Shown: positions 22,582-33,441 of the stretch, in pieces
Layout of the letters: each line of letters opens with the position of its first letter
Position numbering within the stretch: the stretch's first letter is position 1
Source: Cyathus striatus
Lineage: Eukaryota; Basidiomycota; Agaricomycetes; Agaricales; Nidulariaceae
Length of the DNA stretch: 64,000 nt
Assembly: GCA_025738555.1 (NCBI GenBank)
Contig: JAOVFP010000006.1
Location: 3,410,001-3,474,000 of the forward strand
Direction of reading: 5' to 3'
Position numbers and translations under genes: made by a program
The notes under the pieces: generated by a model
Databases searched by the model: none
What the model saw: only the letters and a program-made list of their open reading frames with translations
What the model was told of the DNA's origin: nothing

Positions 22582-24523
22582 ATGAGTCAAATATCCATCG
22601 GAATATCGGAAACAAAAATCGAGCTTTCATTTGGAGGGTTGTATGGAATACAATTGGTAGCTTCGATGTTAAATGCAACGTATGTTTGTTTTTCCTCCTT
22701 GTGCGAAATCACGTTCCTGATGTCTACAAATTCTGAAGTGCTTACGGAATAGTCTTGGTATGAGCGTATATTCATGGCAATCCATAAAATTTATCTTTAA
22801 TATTGGATAGACAATGGCATTGGAATATTTTAAGCATCATTCGAGTGGCGATACATATTTAGTAAAGGGCGTGGTCATCTTACTGCTGTATGTGTTCTGT
22901 TCTTCCAAGTCGATGACTACTAACTTATTGTTGGTATCATAAACTGAAGGGTTTTAGCCACATTTGAAACTGTATGCACCAGTTATCAAGTGTTCGAGTA
23001 CTTTGTCCTAAAGTTTGGTAGGATAGAACTGTTTAATCCTATTACAGTGTAGGTGTTTGTTTCTACCGTATAAAGAATGGATAAAAGTTTATTCTGATTA
23101 GATCCGGAATGGTAAGTAATCATTGGAAGAATTCTTCTACATGCACATATTTCAAGCAGGGAAAATACGTAGGTATTGTAAGTCCATATACCATGCTACC
23201 CTTGCGAATCTAGTCTTAAACTGGATTCATTCAGTATCTTACCGCCTTCGTGGCTCAAATGTCAGTTACCTCAGCAATTGATTTGGCTACCATTTTTACA
23301 CTGACCTTTACGCCCTCCATATGTAGGTTCTATGCAACCCGTATCTGGAATCGTAAGTTGTTTATCATTATATAATATATCTACTGTAGCACTTCCTAAT
23401 GACAGTCACTGGCCACTTGACAAAACACTATCAAATTCTTACATATCCCGTGGTAGTACTGTCATTAATACAAGGCGGTGAGTCTTTTGATGTAATGATG
23501 TTTCAAGCCTATATACAAGAATTAGACAACAGTATCAGGGATAAGTATGTAACGTGAATTCTTACCCAACTACCAACTAACTACCCTTTGGGCAGCGCAA
23601 GTAGTTCTCATGTAAGTAGATATTCTTAACAGGCCTGAGATGTAGGAATAACAGTAACTTGACACAGGGGACATGCAAAGACGTTTCCTAAGCTCAGAAT
23701 GATTCCGTCGATAGCACTTGTATGTCTAGATATTTGGCTGATGCATTTTTTACTAGCTTATTGATTTTCGTGTATAGAAAGTGATTGTTATTCAAGGGGT
23801 TGCTGCCACTGCATGTGATGTAGCTATCGCAGCCTCCTTTTCTTTTATATTTCGTAGAAATTTCTCAGGGATTAATTCGTATGTAACCTTCGAAGCAGTT
23901 CACCTGGCTTATCTGAGACTTCACAGTCGTGCACATTCTCTTTTAAGCAAGTTTATTGTTTATGCCATAAACCGAGCTGTGGTAACAAGGTATGGCATAT
24001 AATGACAGCCTTTCAGTGTTACTTATACATATGCGAGATTTAGTATCTGTGCACTTCTTACCGTATTTATGGTATGTCTAAGTTTATATCAGATTCAAGA
24101 CAAATAAATTCTGATAGAAGAGCGCGAACTAGTATCATTTTTTATCGGGGACGTTCTGCTAGTGAGCATTGACTTTTATTCATATTGACACTCCATTTTT
24201 CTGACCGGTGTAATTCATTTAGTATGATACCGTTACTTTTGAACACCCATTGTGAGTGTTATTCTAACTTCTAAACCATCGAGAGAGATGACATTCTAAC
24301 ATGTGTTCAAGTATACGTCATTTCGGTTATCAGCGTGTAAGCTGTTTCCATTCTGCCATGGCCTTATTTTCACCATGGATTGTACAGGCTCACGGCAAGA
24401 GGAAGCCTACAAGAGGAGGATCATTCGTTCCGTTTAACTGATATAGTTCGACTACCATCAGTCGAATGCATTACGGCTAGTTTGAATCTGTTTTTTTATT
24501 TTCGTTCAAGAAGGATAAAATAA
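22582..24523 (+). CDS. DUF6534-like multi-pass membrane protein, paralogue 2
   Basis: The first exon reads MSQISIGISETKIELSFGGL then YGIQLVASMLNA and ends at a GTATGT donor near 22679. Later exons include LEYFKHHSSGDTYLVKGVV, a helix LATFETVCTSYQVFEYFVL, GKYVGI, then QGVAATACDVAIAASFSFIF and NRAVVTRYG. The last exon, RLTARGSLQEEDHSFRLTD, extends to TAA at 24521-24523. The repeated pattern of short exons encoding hydrophobic helices fits DUF6534 topology (extracellular N-terminus, about seven helices). The pair with paralogue 1 is arranged so that transcription diverges. Individual exons were matched to paralogue 3 rather than proven; one broken splice site would turn this into a pseudogene. 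Confidence 0.6.
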
Positions 24524-24890
24524 TTTATACAGGATACCGAATCACCCATCTAAAGGGTAAACATTAGAGGTGTAAGAAAACCTTTTGCAAATACACGGTG
24601 CATAGAGATGTCAAAGGTTTAACCATACCGTATGATCTAGAAATAGTATTTTGCATGTAAATGTACAGTACGTAATACCAATGTCACGGAGGAACATGGA
24701 ATCTCACATCATGATCCATGTGATAGGCACACTGAAAAAGAAGCGAGGAGGGAAGCAGGAAGGATCGGGATACAGCAAAGAAAAGGTGAATGTAGGATGA
24801 ATGAATTGGAGTGAACAAGCTGAAACACTATCCCATCTCTAGTTCAACCACCGCAAATCCATCCTTCAATCTCACGCACGCTCGGTGTGC

Positions 24891-25114
24891 AAGAGCCGAT
24901 GTACGCCATGCGCGTGGAGATACGCAAGAAGTACCCAGCAAGAGGGAAATGCTGAGCTTCACATCTGACGAGGGGGGGCTTGGAAGGAGGGTGAGTTGTT
25001 CTTCCTTCCTTCACTTGTGGAGGTCGCGTCTTTTGAACTGGGGGACTGGAGCTGGGGTTGGGGATGCGAGACACCATGATTCTGGGTTACAGTGAGTGGA
25101 GGCGTAGCGACTAG
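24891..25114 (+). pseudogene. Degenerate cassette, copy 4
   Basis: Starts AGCCGATGTACGCCATGCGC, parallel to GGACATGTACGATGTGCGC of copy 3, and continues GTACCCAGCAAGAGGGAAAT then GCTGAGCTTCACATCTGACG. It has a GTGAGTTGTT donor but the expected GGGGATAG acceptor is GGGGTTGGGG, and an in-frame TGA interrupts it. It lies 3 kb from the other copies, on the far side of paralogue 2. Confidence 0.4.
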
Positions 25115-25479
25115 TGCATATTGAGCGTGGTGGGTAGCAACCAGCGCTAGTCTTAGCCATGGCTTTGGTGGTTGGCGATTGAGCCTGATTGAGCGCTGCA
25201 GGTTCCCGTGGCGTTCGTGTTCCCGTTCCCCATCCCCTCTTTCTATTTATTTCCTTTTCACAATTTATCTCTTACCTTCCTCTCCATTTGTGCCTTTGTT
25301 CTCTTCCCCTCACGCGCTATTCGCCCCTCGACCATTCTCCCCCCTCTCATTCTCTCATTCCTTTATTCATGATGCCAACACGCTATATCTAGCCCAACAT
25401 CTTCAAACCCTCTATCGATCATGCATGCCCTCGCAGTGTTGATGCACCTGCATTATGCGTGTAGACGTCTAGAGTGGTG
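25115..25479. other. Pyrimidine-rich spacer
   Basis: Mainly a C/T-rich tract (25205-25375) of the same type as those beside the other cassette copies. No gene. Confidence 0.4.
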
Positions 25480-25994
25480 CTAAGCATCCAGGTAGAGGTG
25501 GAGGAATGTGGGAAACATTGGTGTTCGATGTCTGAAGGGTGTGAGGAGCGGATGGAAAGGTGAGGTTTGTGTCTTATCATGCTCTGCGTAACGTGCCTCC
25601 ACCCTCCCGGCCTGACACCGATCGACGATGCGTTGATTATGCCGAGGCCAGAGTTGTTTTGTTTTGTTCTCGACCTGCATACCCTGCGGAGGCGGACTAG
25701 CAATATGCATGTATGGCCTGAAGAGTTTGGTGAGAATTATTAGCGCGAGAGTGGGTATGCATGTAGGATATTGAGGAGAGTATGGGCAGTGTTGACGCTT
25801 GTGTTACGGAGTGAGAGATATAGGTGACTGAAGAAACGCAGGAGGTGGGGATATACGTCGAGGGTCGAACGAAGGGACGGCACAAGAAAGAGAAAGTAGA
25901 CGCAAAAATGGAACACGTACGGTGGCTCGGACTCACTCGAGTACTCAAGAAACCCGCGAATACCCCTGCTCCTGCGTCTTAATCGTACCTCCAT
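25480..25994 (-). CDS. Hypothetical protein, weak support
   Basis: Two coding-like minus-strand pieces. An upstream one begins MEVRLRRRSRGIRGFLEYSS. A downstream one, separated by a C/T-rich stretch that could be an intron, contains QLWPRHNQRIVDRCQAGRVE and ARYAEHDK. The charged, non-repetitive downstream piece looks more coding-like than its surroundings. I do not recognise it and could not fix the splice sites. Confidence 0.25.
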
Positions 25995-26884
25995 GAATCC
26001 ACCTGTGTGCAGACAAAGCCTACAACCGCGAGAGAGATTTGTCTTGCAAGATAGAAGTAGACGTGATTGCTTCGATGTTGTTTGTGGAGTAGTGGTAGCA
26101 TCAGAAACGAGCTGCGACTCGAAGAGCCAGAAGTTTACGTGTTGCGAGACCTGAGGGGCGCGCTAGGATGTAGGGACGTGGATCTGTGATGGTCGATAAG
26201 CACTAGTAGTAGAAGAGGAGAAACTCGAGGGAAAGGGGAGAATGCGAACGAGCGATGAGTTGGGAAGTAGGGAAAATGCTAGCGTATAAGAATCCAGTCG
26301 ACTACTGCTGGGCGAGTACACCGTGGCGAGTTGGCGAGGTGTCATATTCATGTGATGGGAAGCAAGATAGTCACTTATCCACTATCGAGGGTAGCTGGTT
26401 CGTGGCAGAGCTAGCTCATCCATTTTGGGTTCGTCATATAGCTTGAATTTTCCCGAGAAGGTCCATGAGGGGTAAGTGAGAAGTAGGGTAGGTGTTGTTA
26501 GTGGTGCGACGGTAAAAGGTTTCGTCCAGACGGGCGCTTGAGATGCGTAACGAATCAAGAACGGGCGCCACGCGCCTCCGATCTAAGTACACTACATATG
26601 GGAAATGCCGAAATTATCTGTTACGTCCGTCCGTCGAACTCAGGGCTTGCCAGCGCCTGTAGCCCACCTGTTATACCGTTGAGTCTAGACTTTACTGACT
26701 TACTTTTGACTTGGCTCTCTATGAACACGATTTCTTATCGTCGATGACATCAAGATTAATATGAACAATTTCTCTACAGCAGCTGCAACGCTTTACTCTG
26801 ACTCAGTTGACTACGGCTCTTCGATTACTAGTAAGGCCTTACGGTGTTATCTTATCGATTTCTTCACACTAAAGCGCACTCTCA
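25995..26884. other. Spacer without a supported gene
   Basis: Short frames only. No repeat seen. Confidence 0.3.
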
Positions 26885-26886
26885 TA

Positions 26887-27326
26887 TGGTGCGCACGGCT
26901 TAGTCACCACAACTTTTGTACAGGTAACGGGTGACCTAAATTTCTCACGCATATGACCCCCATTTTCTTACTCCTCTTGTAGAAATGCTTCTTTTGATGA
27001 ACAGAGTAAATCTACAAAAGGATTTGTCAAAATTCCCAAAACTGAATGAGTTATATTTTTTGTCAATGATGGGTTTTGCCGCATTACTGTATTAGGAAGA
27101 TAATTACCGTATTTGTATAGCTTTGTCATCGATTCACTTGAGATAGAGAACATCACAAATTTTTGTATCTTAATCCATTATATAGTGCTCTAAACTGATA
27201 TTAAATAAAACAAAGAGCATGAAACTCCTTCAAAAATCACAAAAATTAAAGGGAAAATTTTCAAAAAATTTCGCAGATGGATTTTGCCGCTGTACAAAAC
27301 TAGTGGTGACTAAGCCGTGTGCACCA
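26887..27326. mobile_element. 440-bp MITE with TA target duplication
   Basis: The left end TGGTGCGCACGGCTTAGTCA (26887 onward, continuing through CCAC and TTTTGTACAG) is matched by the reverse complement at 27291-27326, with only a few mismatches over ~37 bp. TA flanks both ends (26885-26886 and 27327-27328). The interior is AT-rich and non-coding. The signature is that of a non-autonomous Tc1/mariner-type element. Confidence 0.85.
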
Positions 27327-27328
27327 TA

Positions 27329-28858
27329 GATATGGACAATATTCAAAAGGTGATTATTATCACCCAATGATCACACTTGTCTCCGCATCGACTGCACGCC
27401 GCGTTTCACTTGTGACTACAGGATAAGTAGACAAAGCAGTAACTTGAAACAACACTGCGGCACTGCTTACTAATATATGTTCCTCTTATCGAAAAGTTAG
27501 ATCGTTTTAATAGGAGCTCTTCCAAAGGTAGCATCACAATAAATGTAATCGACTGCATAATCCTTCCAACTGATCTATCAGTTATCCTATTCTCGAAACT
27601 AAATTTCAACAAAGACTCATGTAACAAGAAATCCAACAGGATGCGATAGATAAATAGTACTAGTGACTAGTAACCTCCGCTCTCCTTTAAGCTGGTCTTT
27701 ATTTATTATAACATCTTCGGCATTCTTACTGTTATACCAGCAACCAAGATTTTCCATTCGCGCCCTAACGGAAACAGTAAGCAAGTAAATATGGGACGGT
27801 CAGGTATAGTGGTAGTGGCACCCAGTCCTGGATACATATTTTTACATTCGAACGATCAAAACCAGATACATTTCCAACTTCCAACAAGTAATCTTCCCAG
27901 CTTGTCTCCGAGTCAAATTCATCAAATCCATAAAACACCAGTCTTAGTGAGAACATTATGCAATTAGTAGGCTCAGAGGTACATTATACCTTCGATTGAC
28001 ACTTAATATCTAACTTCAAAAGTTTATTTCAGAGTGGTAACTGGTAATCTTCGACGAGATTCGAATACGGCAACAATGTACAAGCAGGTACTACCAGTGT
28101 TACGCTCCGAGCAGTCATGTCGAACACAAGACGACTATGATCGGTAGTAATTCAACCCATTCCTTTCTATGATTAGCTTTATACTTTTTGCGCCCGAATC
28201 AACGGTAAAGCCAAACGTAAATATGAAAGTCATTCTTAAATTTTGCAGACGAAATTCCCAGAGCTAGCTATAAATATTGCAGATGTTCCCGCTGTTGTGG
28301 TGCTTGTTAGATAGGGTGCTATCTAAGCTACTATGGAGGGATAAGTAGTTTAAACCGGTGAGCATGACTCAACACATTCTGTGGGATGATGATGCCTGGT
28401 GGAGGTACCCGCGGTCCCGACTTGTTGACGTTTGAATAGCTGACACTACACTTCAAAAATATCATAAGTACATCAAGGGCTACTTACATAAAGCACTGCC
28501 CTTGGTTGAAATAATTGCCATCATTTTGTGGCGGCTCGGCGCCAGGGTCGCTACGCTAGGTCAATTCAGCGGTAGTTTACAGCGACCCTTCGTTCGTTCG
28601 TTCGTTCGTTCCTCACCGTTTCTTGACCGTTTCCCTTCGTTTCCTCTTATGGTTCCAAATTTGAATCCGTCGACACTCAGCGCTCCAGCTCCAACTTCAT
28701 CACTGTTACAAATGGAAAGATCATAAGCTGCGAAGATCGTACAATTTTCAAAGTCAAAAACCTTAATGCCACACTGTATATATAAATCTTCCGTGTTCAC
28801 ACATACAACAGGCTTCGCATCCCACCCATCTCATTCTCTGTCATTTACACAAATCATC
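27329..28858. other. Spacer with one coding-like fragment
   Basis: The minus-strand frame 27765-27956 contains DETSWEDYLLEVGNVSGFDR-like residues (the exact piece reads SETSWEDYLLEVGNVSGFDR) and looks like an exon of an unrecognised gene; I could not extend it. A (GTTC)n microsatellite of about 23 bp sits at 28590-28612. The right end holds the paralogue 3 promoter. Confidence 0.3.
28778..28786 (+). promoter_or_regulatory. TATA box of paralogue 3
   Basis: CTGTATATATAAATC lies ~75 bp upstream of the ATG. It is preceded by AAAAACCTTAAT, which resembles the equivalent region of the other two copies. Confidence 0.6.
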
Positions 28859-30817
28859 ATGGACCAGATACCTATCGAGATTCCAGAACTAAACTTTAAG
28901 GTGACATTTGAAGGAACGTATGGTACGCAGTTGGTAGCTTCCATGATAAATGCAAGGTACGTTTTGGTTTTCCGCTGCTCAAACCTATGTTGTTGATATC
29001 TCGATATCTCACAGCGTTTATGGAGCTTCCATGGTAAGAGAATATACTCTGAAGATAAATACTCAGTGAATAGATGCTTGATAGACATTTGTAGTGAAAT
29101 ATTTTAAAAATCACTCGAACAGTGATACACTTGTCGTGAAGGGGATGGTTATCTTACTGGTGTACGTTCCTACCCCTCTATGCCGACATCCACTAACATT
29201 TCGGTTACTATATCTCAAGGACTTTAGCAACTCTCGAAACTCTGTGTGCCTCTTATCAAATGTATGACAACTTAGTCTCTAAGTTCGGTAAGGACAGTTC
29301 ATTAGATGTGATTACAAGGTACGCATTTGCTTTAACAACCTTAACAGGAAACAATGGTTTATTTTATGATGAACAGATCTGCTATGGTAGGTAAATGTCA
29401 TAATAAGGCTATTTCACGTACCGATTTTTATACAGGGAAAATACGTAGGCGTTGTAAGTTCATGTCTTATTGTACACTTGCAGTGATCGATATCTTAGGC
29501 GATTGCATTTAGTATCTAACTGCCTTTGTGGCCCAGCTGTACGTTGATAATAAATTCTGCTACCAACGACATATTGATATATTCTCTGTCTTAATTGAAG
29601 GTTCTATGCAACTCGAATATGGACTCGTAATTGTTTAGTGCAAGTCAATCTACCTACGATAACAAATTCTAAATGACAGTTACTGGTCATTTGACAAAAC
29701 AATATCGACTTCTGACATACCCTGTGGTAATATTGTCATTTATACAATTCGGTGAGTTTTCTGCGTATAGTGCTACTGTCGTGTCTGAGGTAAATAATCT
29801 GAACTTCTAATACGATAGTGTCAGGAATAGGTACGTTTCGTGATTATTACACAATGGCAAGCTAACTCTTCTCTCCGTAGCGCAAGTATTCTTCATGTGG
29901 GTACTTTCCTTTACAATATTTAACTAACTATGACAGTAATCGCTGTCATGCAGGGGATATGTGAAAACGTTTTTAAAACTGGGATACATCTCTTATATAA
30001 CCTTTGTAAGTTAGATACTTAAAATGCATCATTCGGCCGTATTAATACTCCAGGTAAGAAATTATTGGCTGTTCAAGGGGGTTCCACCGCTGCCTGTGAC
30101 GTAGCTATCACAGCATCCTTCTCACTCATATTTTATAACAACCGTTCAGGGATTAATTCGTACGTAACACATTTTTTCAGCGTGTATAAACTTGAATTAA
30201 TCACCTCAGTCATACGCACTCTCTTCTGAACAAGTTTATCCTGTATGCCATGAACCGAGCTGCAGCAACAAGGTATAGTAGCTAATATTAAACACCTATA
30301 CTAGTTAGTGTGTATTCACATACGATATTTAGTTTCTGTGCACTTCTTTCCATATTTATGGTATGTATGAACTTTATTTAAATATCGGACATATGATGGA
30401 TGTAACGGGTGCTAGTTTCACTACCTATCGGGGACCTACTCGTAGTGCGTAGTGATTTCCAGCTATGTCATCATTCCGTTTGTCTAATGGGCGTAATGGA
30501 AAAGCATGATACCGTTGCTTCTAAATACCCATCGTAAGTGGCCTCGAACTATCGAGAAACCTGGCATTCTAACATGTGCGGAAGTATACGTCATTTCAGT
30601 CATTAGCGTGTAAGGCGTCTTTTATCCCATCGTCCAAATTCCTATTTGACCACAGATATACAGCCTCACAGCAAGGGGTAGTATGCGAGAAGAAGATTAT
30701 TCATTTCATTTATCAAATATGGTTGTACCATCAAGTAACGGTAATAATACACTAGTTGTTAGTTCCGCTACAAATGTCTCTACACACAAAGGATTAACAA
30801 CTTATACAGGGCATTAA
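28859..30817 (+). CDS. DUF6534-like multi-pass membrane protein, paralogue 3
   Basis: The first exon is MDQIPIEIPELNFKVTFEGT then YGTQLVASMINA. I can follow exons VYGASM, EYFKNHSNSDTLVVKGMVIL, TLATLETLCASYQMYDNLVS, GKYVGV, YLTAFVAQL, FYATRIWT, LTKQYRLLTYPVVILSFIQF, VIAVMQGICENVFKTG, GGSTAACDVAITASFSLIF, FILYAMNRAAAT and YGMYELYLNIGHMMD, all bounded by GT-AG introns of ~50-60 nt. The last exon carries LTARGSMREEDYSFHLSN and runs to TAA at 30815-30817, longer than in the other paralogues. The helix order and the R-x-W and ACD-x3-ASFS blocks fit DUF6534. These proteins are plasma- or endomembrane-located by prediction; substrates are unknown. It is the best preserved of the three copies as far as I can read. 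Confidence 0.7.
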
Positions 30818-31281
30818 CGACATACAACTAGTGGATGTGTAGAATAACAGCAATGTATGAAAAGAACTGCAATTACCACACATCCTTGAAGTTCACCAAT
30901 TCAGTATGATTTAATGGAACAAACGACTATGTAAAACATTTTATGTAGAGTATTCTACGTGGATAATGAAGCTTTGGACAACCGAGCGTTATGGACATAA
31001 ATCTCGAAGAGAACCGGTAACATTGAACATACTTACCAAGTTACTAATACGAATAAACGATGAAAGATTAATCATACCTTCACCCTTCATGGTTTCGACT
31101 CTCCCCAACCCAACAATTCACGTCTCCTACCATGCCTGCACATAATGAACCTGGGGCATACCTTGGCTGTAATGCTGAATATGTAGGAAGTTTAGCATTA
31201 TCGACCTAGAGATAGCACGTTAGCTTTGTGAAAATAGGGGAGGAGAATATGCGCATACGATGAGTGAAGATAGGGTGTGGC
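30818..31281. other. Spacer between paralogue 3 and the transposon nest
   Basis: No gene seen. AT-rich. Confidence 0.35.
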
Positions 31282-31342
31282 TGAAAGGCTGTCGTGTTCT
31301 GGCAGCCTCACTGACTCAAACGTAAGTTGACAGGATCAAAGT

Positions 31343-31423
31343 GTACCTTCGTTGCCTGTGAGTAAGAGTCTACAATAGTATCTAGTTTAGATAACGTACC
31401 TTCGTTGCCTGTGAGTAAGAGTG
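31343..31423 (+). repeat. 27-bp duplication around an LTR-like scrap in the left arm
   Basis: GTACCTTCGTTGCCTGTGAG followed by TAAGAGT occurs twice (from about 31343 and from about 31396). Between the copies is CTACAATAGTATCTAGTTTAG, resembling the LTR end TATAGTACCTAGTTTAG at 33442 and 52225. The right arm has a single copy at the corresponding place. Confidence 0.5.
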
Positions 31424-31570
31424 GGCAACGAAGAAGGAGAAAGGAGTATTTTATAGTGTGAAAAAGAGTGGGAATAAAGTGCGGAAGTGATCGATGTGCG
31501 AGGGGCGCACGCCGGTGGTGAGATTGGGTGAGCGTATATGAGAACGTGAGGCCATGCTTACAGTGGCCGA

Positions 31571-32042
31571 CATAACAAAGGGAAGATAGCGAGGTAGTGA
31601 GAAAAAGAGGGAGAAAGGAAAGAAGAGGGAAAGAGATGGGCTATACAGCGGGAACATGAATGCCAGCACTGCTCAATAGCTGCATCCAACATCACCATGA
31701 GCACAATTGTGCCACTGCCCACATCTTGTAGACGAGAAAGAATATGCAATACACGCACTCAGTGGCTATCTGTCCACACGCTCTACCTCGATGTCGAGCT
31801 GTCTCCCATCCCCGTCCCAACCCACGCCCACAGCGCAAGGCACACAATCGTCTGCACACGAGCAAAGAAAGAACAGTTGAATTCATTCTCTTCTTTCCTC
31901 GCAGTACAAGCATGAGCACCATCCAACTGCCGCAACCACCAGCGCGAAAATCAACCATTGTTCCATATCGCTTGTCCCGGTCCCTTTTGCCATCTACATC
32001 CCCAGTGCAAGGCACAACCCCCGAGCAAAGGAAGAAAACTTA
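31571..32042. other. Interior of the outer element, left side
   Basis: Non-coding as far as I can tell. It still contains many CpG dinucleotides, unlike the corresponding interval on the other side of the palindromic element. Confidence 0.4.
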
Positions 32043-32045
32043 CTC

Positions 32046-32774
32046 CACAACAGGCAAGGGTGTCATATTCTACCACTATTCTGGGGGGGGATATTTAATA
32101 TAGTTTGTATCTATTTGGCTATGTGATATTTTAAATCTTATAGCAGTATTCTCTTGATATATATAACCTAAGATATTCAAAATCTTCACTAGCTAATTTC
32201 CTATTAAAATGCTGTATAAAATGTTAAGTATTCAATATATAGAGTTTTTTCAGAAACCAATATTTGAAAATTTCTGGGGGAAAGTATTCTCAAAATGTTC
32301 TTAGATTATTTTACATATTCAGTCAATAATAAACAAGTTTCTTATATATATTTATTAGCCAAATATATTGAAAATATTCACAAACTATTCTTTAAAAATG
32401 AATAATATTATGACAAAATTTTGCGGATTACAGGTTATGAAATATAAAATATTCTGCTCTTTGATATTTCTAAAATATGTCCAGAATATTTTAAATAAAC
32501 AGAAGAAATTTTGTGAATACTTCTCCTAACAATACTTAAAGCAATTGCCCATCAAATATCAATTATATATACACTGAATACTTAAAATTTTATACAGTAT
32601 TTTAATTGAAAACTGGTTACTGTAAATTTAAATTATTTTAGATTATATATGACAACAGAATACTGCTATAAGATTTAAAATGTCACACAGCAAAATAAGT
32701 ACAAAATAAGTACAAACTTTTTCAAATATTCCCCTTCAGAATAGTGATAGAATATGTCACCCTTGCCTGTTGTG
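32046..32774. mobile_element. 729-bp palindromic (foldback) MITE
   Basis: Begins CACAACAGGCAAGGGTG and ends with its exact reverse complement. The two halves stay complementary nearly to the centre (~32410), for example TTTTAAATCTTATAGCAG at 32131 against its complement in the right half. CTC flanks both ends (32043-32045, 32775-32777), a possible 3-bp target duplication. Very AT-rich, with no coding capacity. A 3-bp duplication would suit PIF/Harbinger- or CACTA-type transposases, but the terminal motif alone does not decide. Confidence 0.8.
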
Positions 32775-32777
32775 CTC

Positions 32778-33244
32778 TTACTTCCAATATGAATACATAT
32801 GCTACCCCCACCTCATACCAGTCAAGTCCCATGCCTCATGCATGCAGACATTAACAAGGTTACACTGCACTGTACAGTGAGCCAGCATGTGTTAATAAAT
32901 GTGAATGAGCAAGAGGAATAGAACATAAGAGGGTGACAGGATGAAGAAGCCCTGGCAGATGGATGAGCAATAGAGATGATAAGGGCGGAGAAAGAAGACA
33001 ATACAAGAAGAAGTCCACATACACTTCTGTCCTTGACCTATACCCTAGTGACTCTATCCTATCCACCACACTCATTGAGTGTGTGTAAGAAAGATTCTGA
33101 TTCTGAAGGAAGGTGGTACTCTTCTGGAAGGAATGAACAAGGTTGGAAGATGGTAGAGGAGTATGAAAGAGATGGGGTAGGATGTAAAGAAACTACATGT
33201 TAAGAGAAATGAACAAAAGAGAAGAAGGGAAGTAATACTGAGTG
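32778..33244. other. Interior of the outer element, right side
   Basis: CpG-poor non-coding sequence. It contains ACTCATTGAGT and similar short palindromes but no gene I support. Confidence 0.35.
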
Positions 33245-33441
33245 AAAGGCATGCTGTAAGCATGGCCTCGCCTTCTCATATATGCTCACCCAGTCTCACT
33301 ACTGACATGTGCCCTTGAGGCTCACACATCAATCACTTTCACACTTCATTCACACTCATTTTCACACTATAAAATATTCCTTTTCTTTTTCTTCATTGCC
33401 CACTCTTACTCACAGGCAATGAAGGTACACTTTGATCCTTC

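Larger units (their letters stand above)
22440..24670 (+). repeat. Right arm of the ~2.3 kb inverted duplication
   Basis: Reverse-complementary, diverged counterpart of about 13850-16110. See the left arm for the shared landmarks. Confidence 0.8.

Noticed and set aside
31282..31570. Left arm as an independent, unrelated copy of the outer element
   Set aside because: Possible in principle, but it is correctly oriented and spaced to pair with the right arm. I keep assembly error or an independent copy as an alternative that long reads can exclude.
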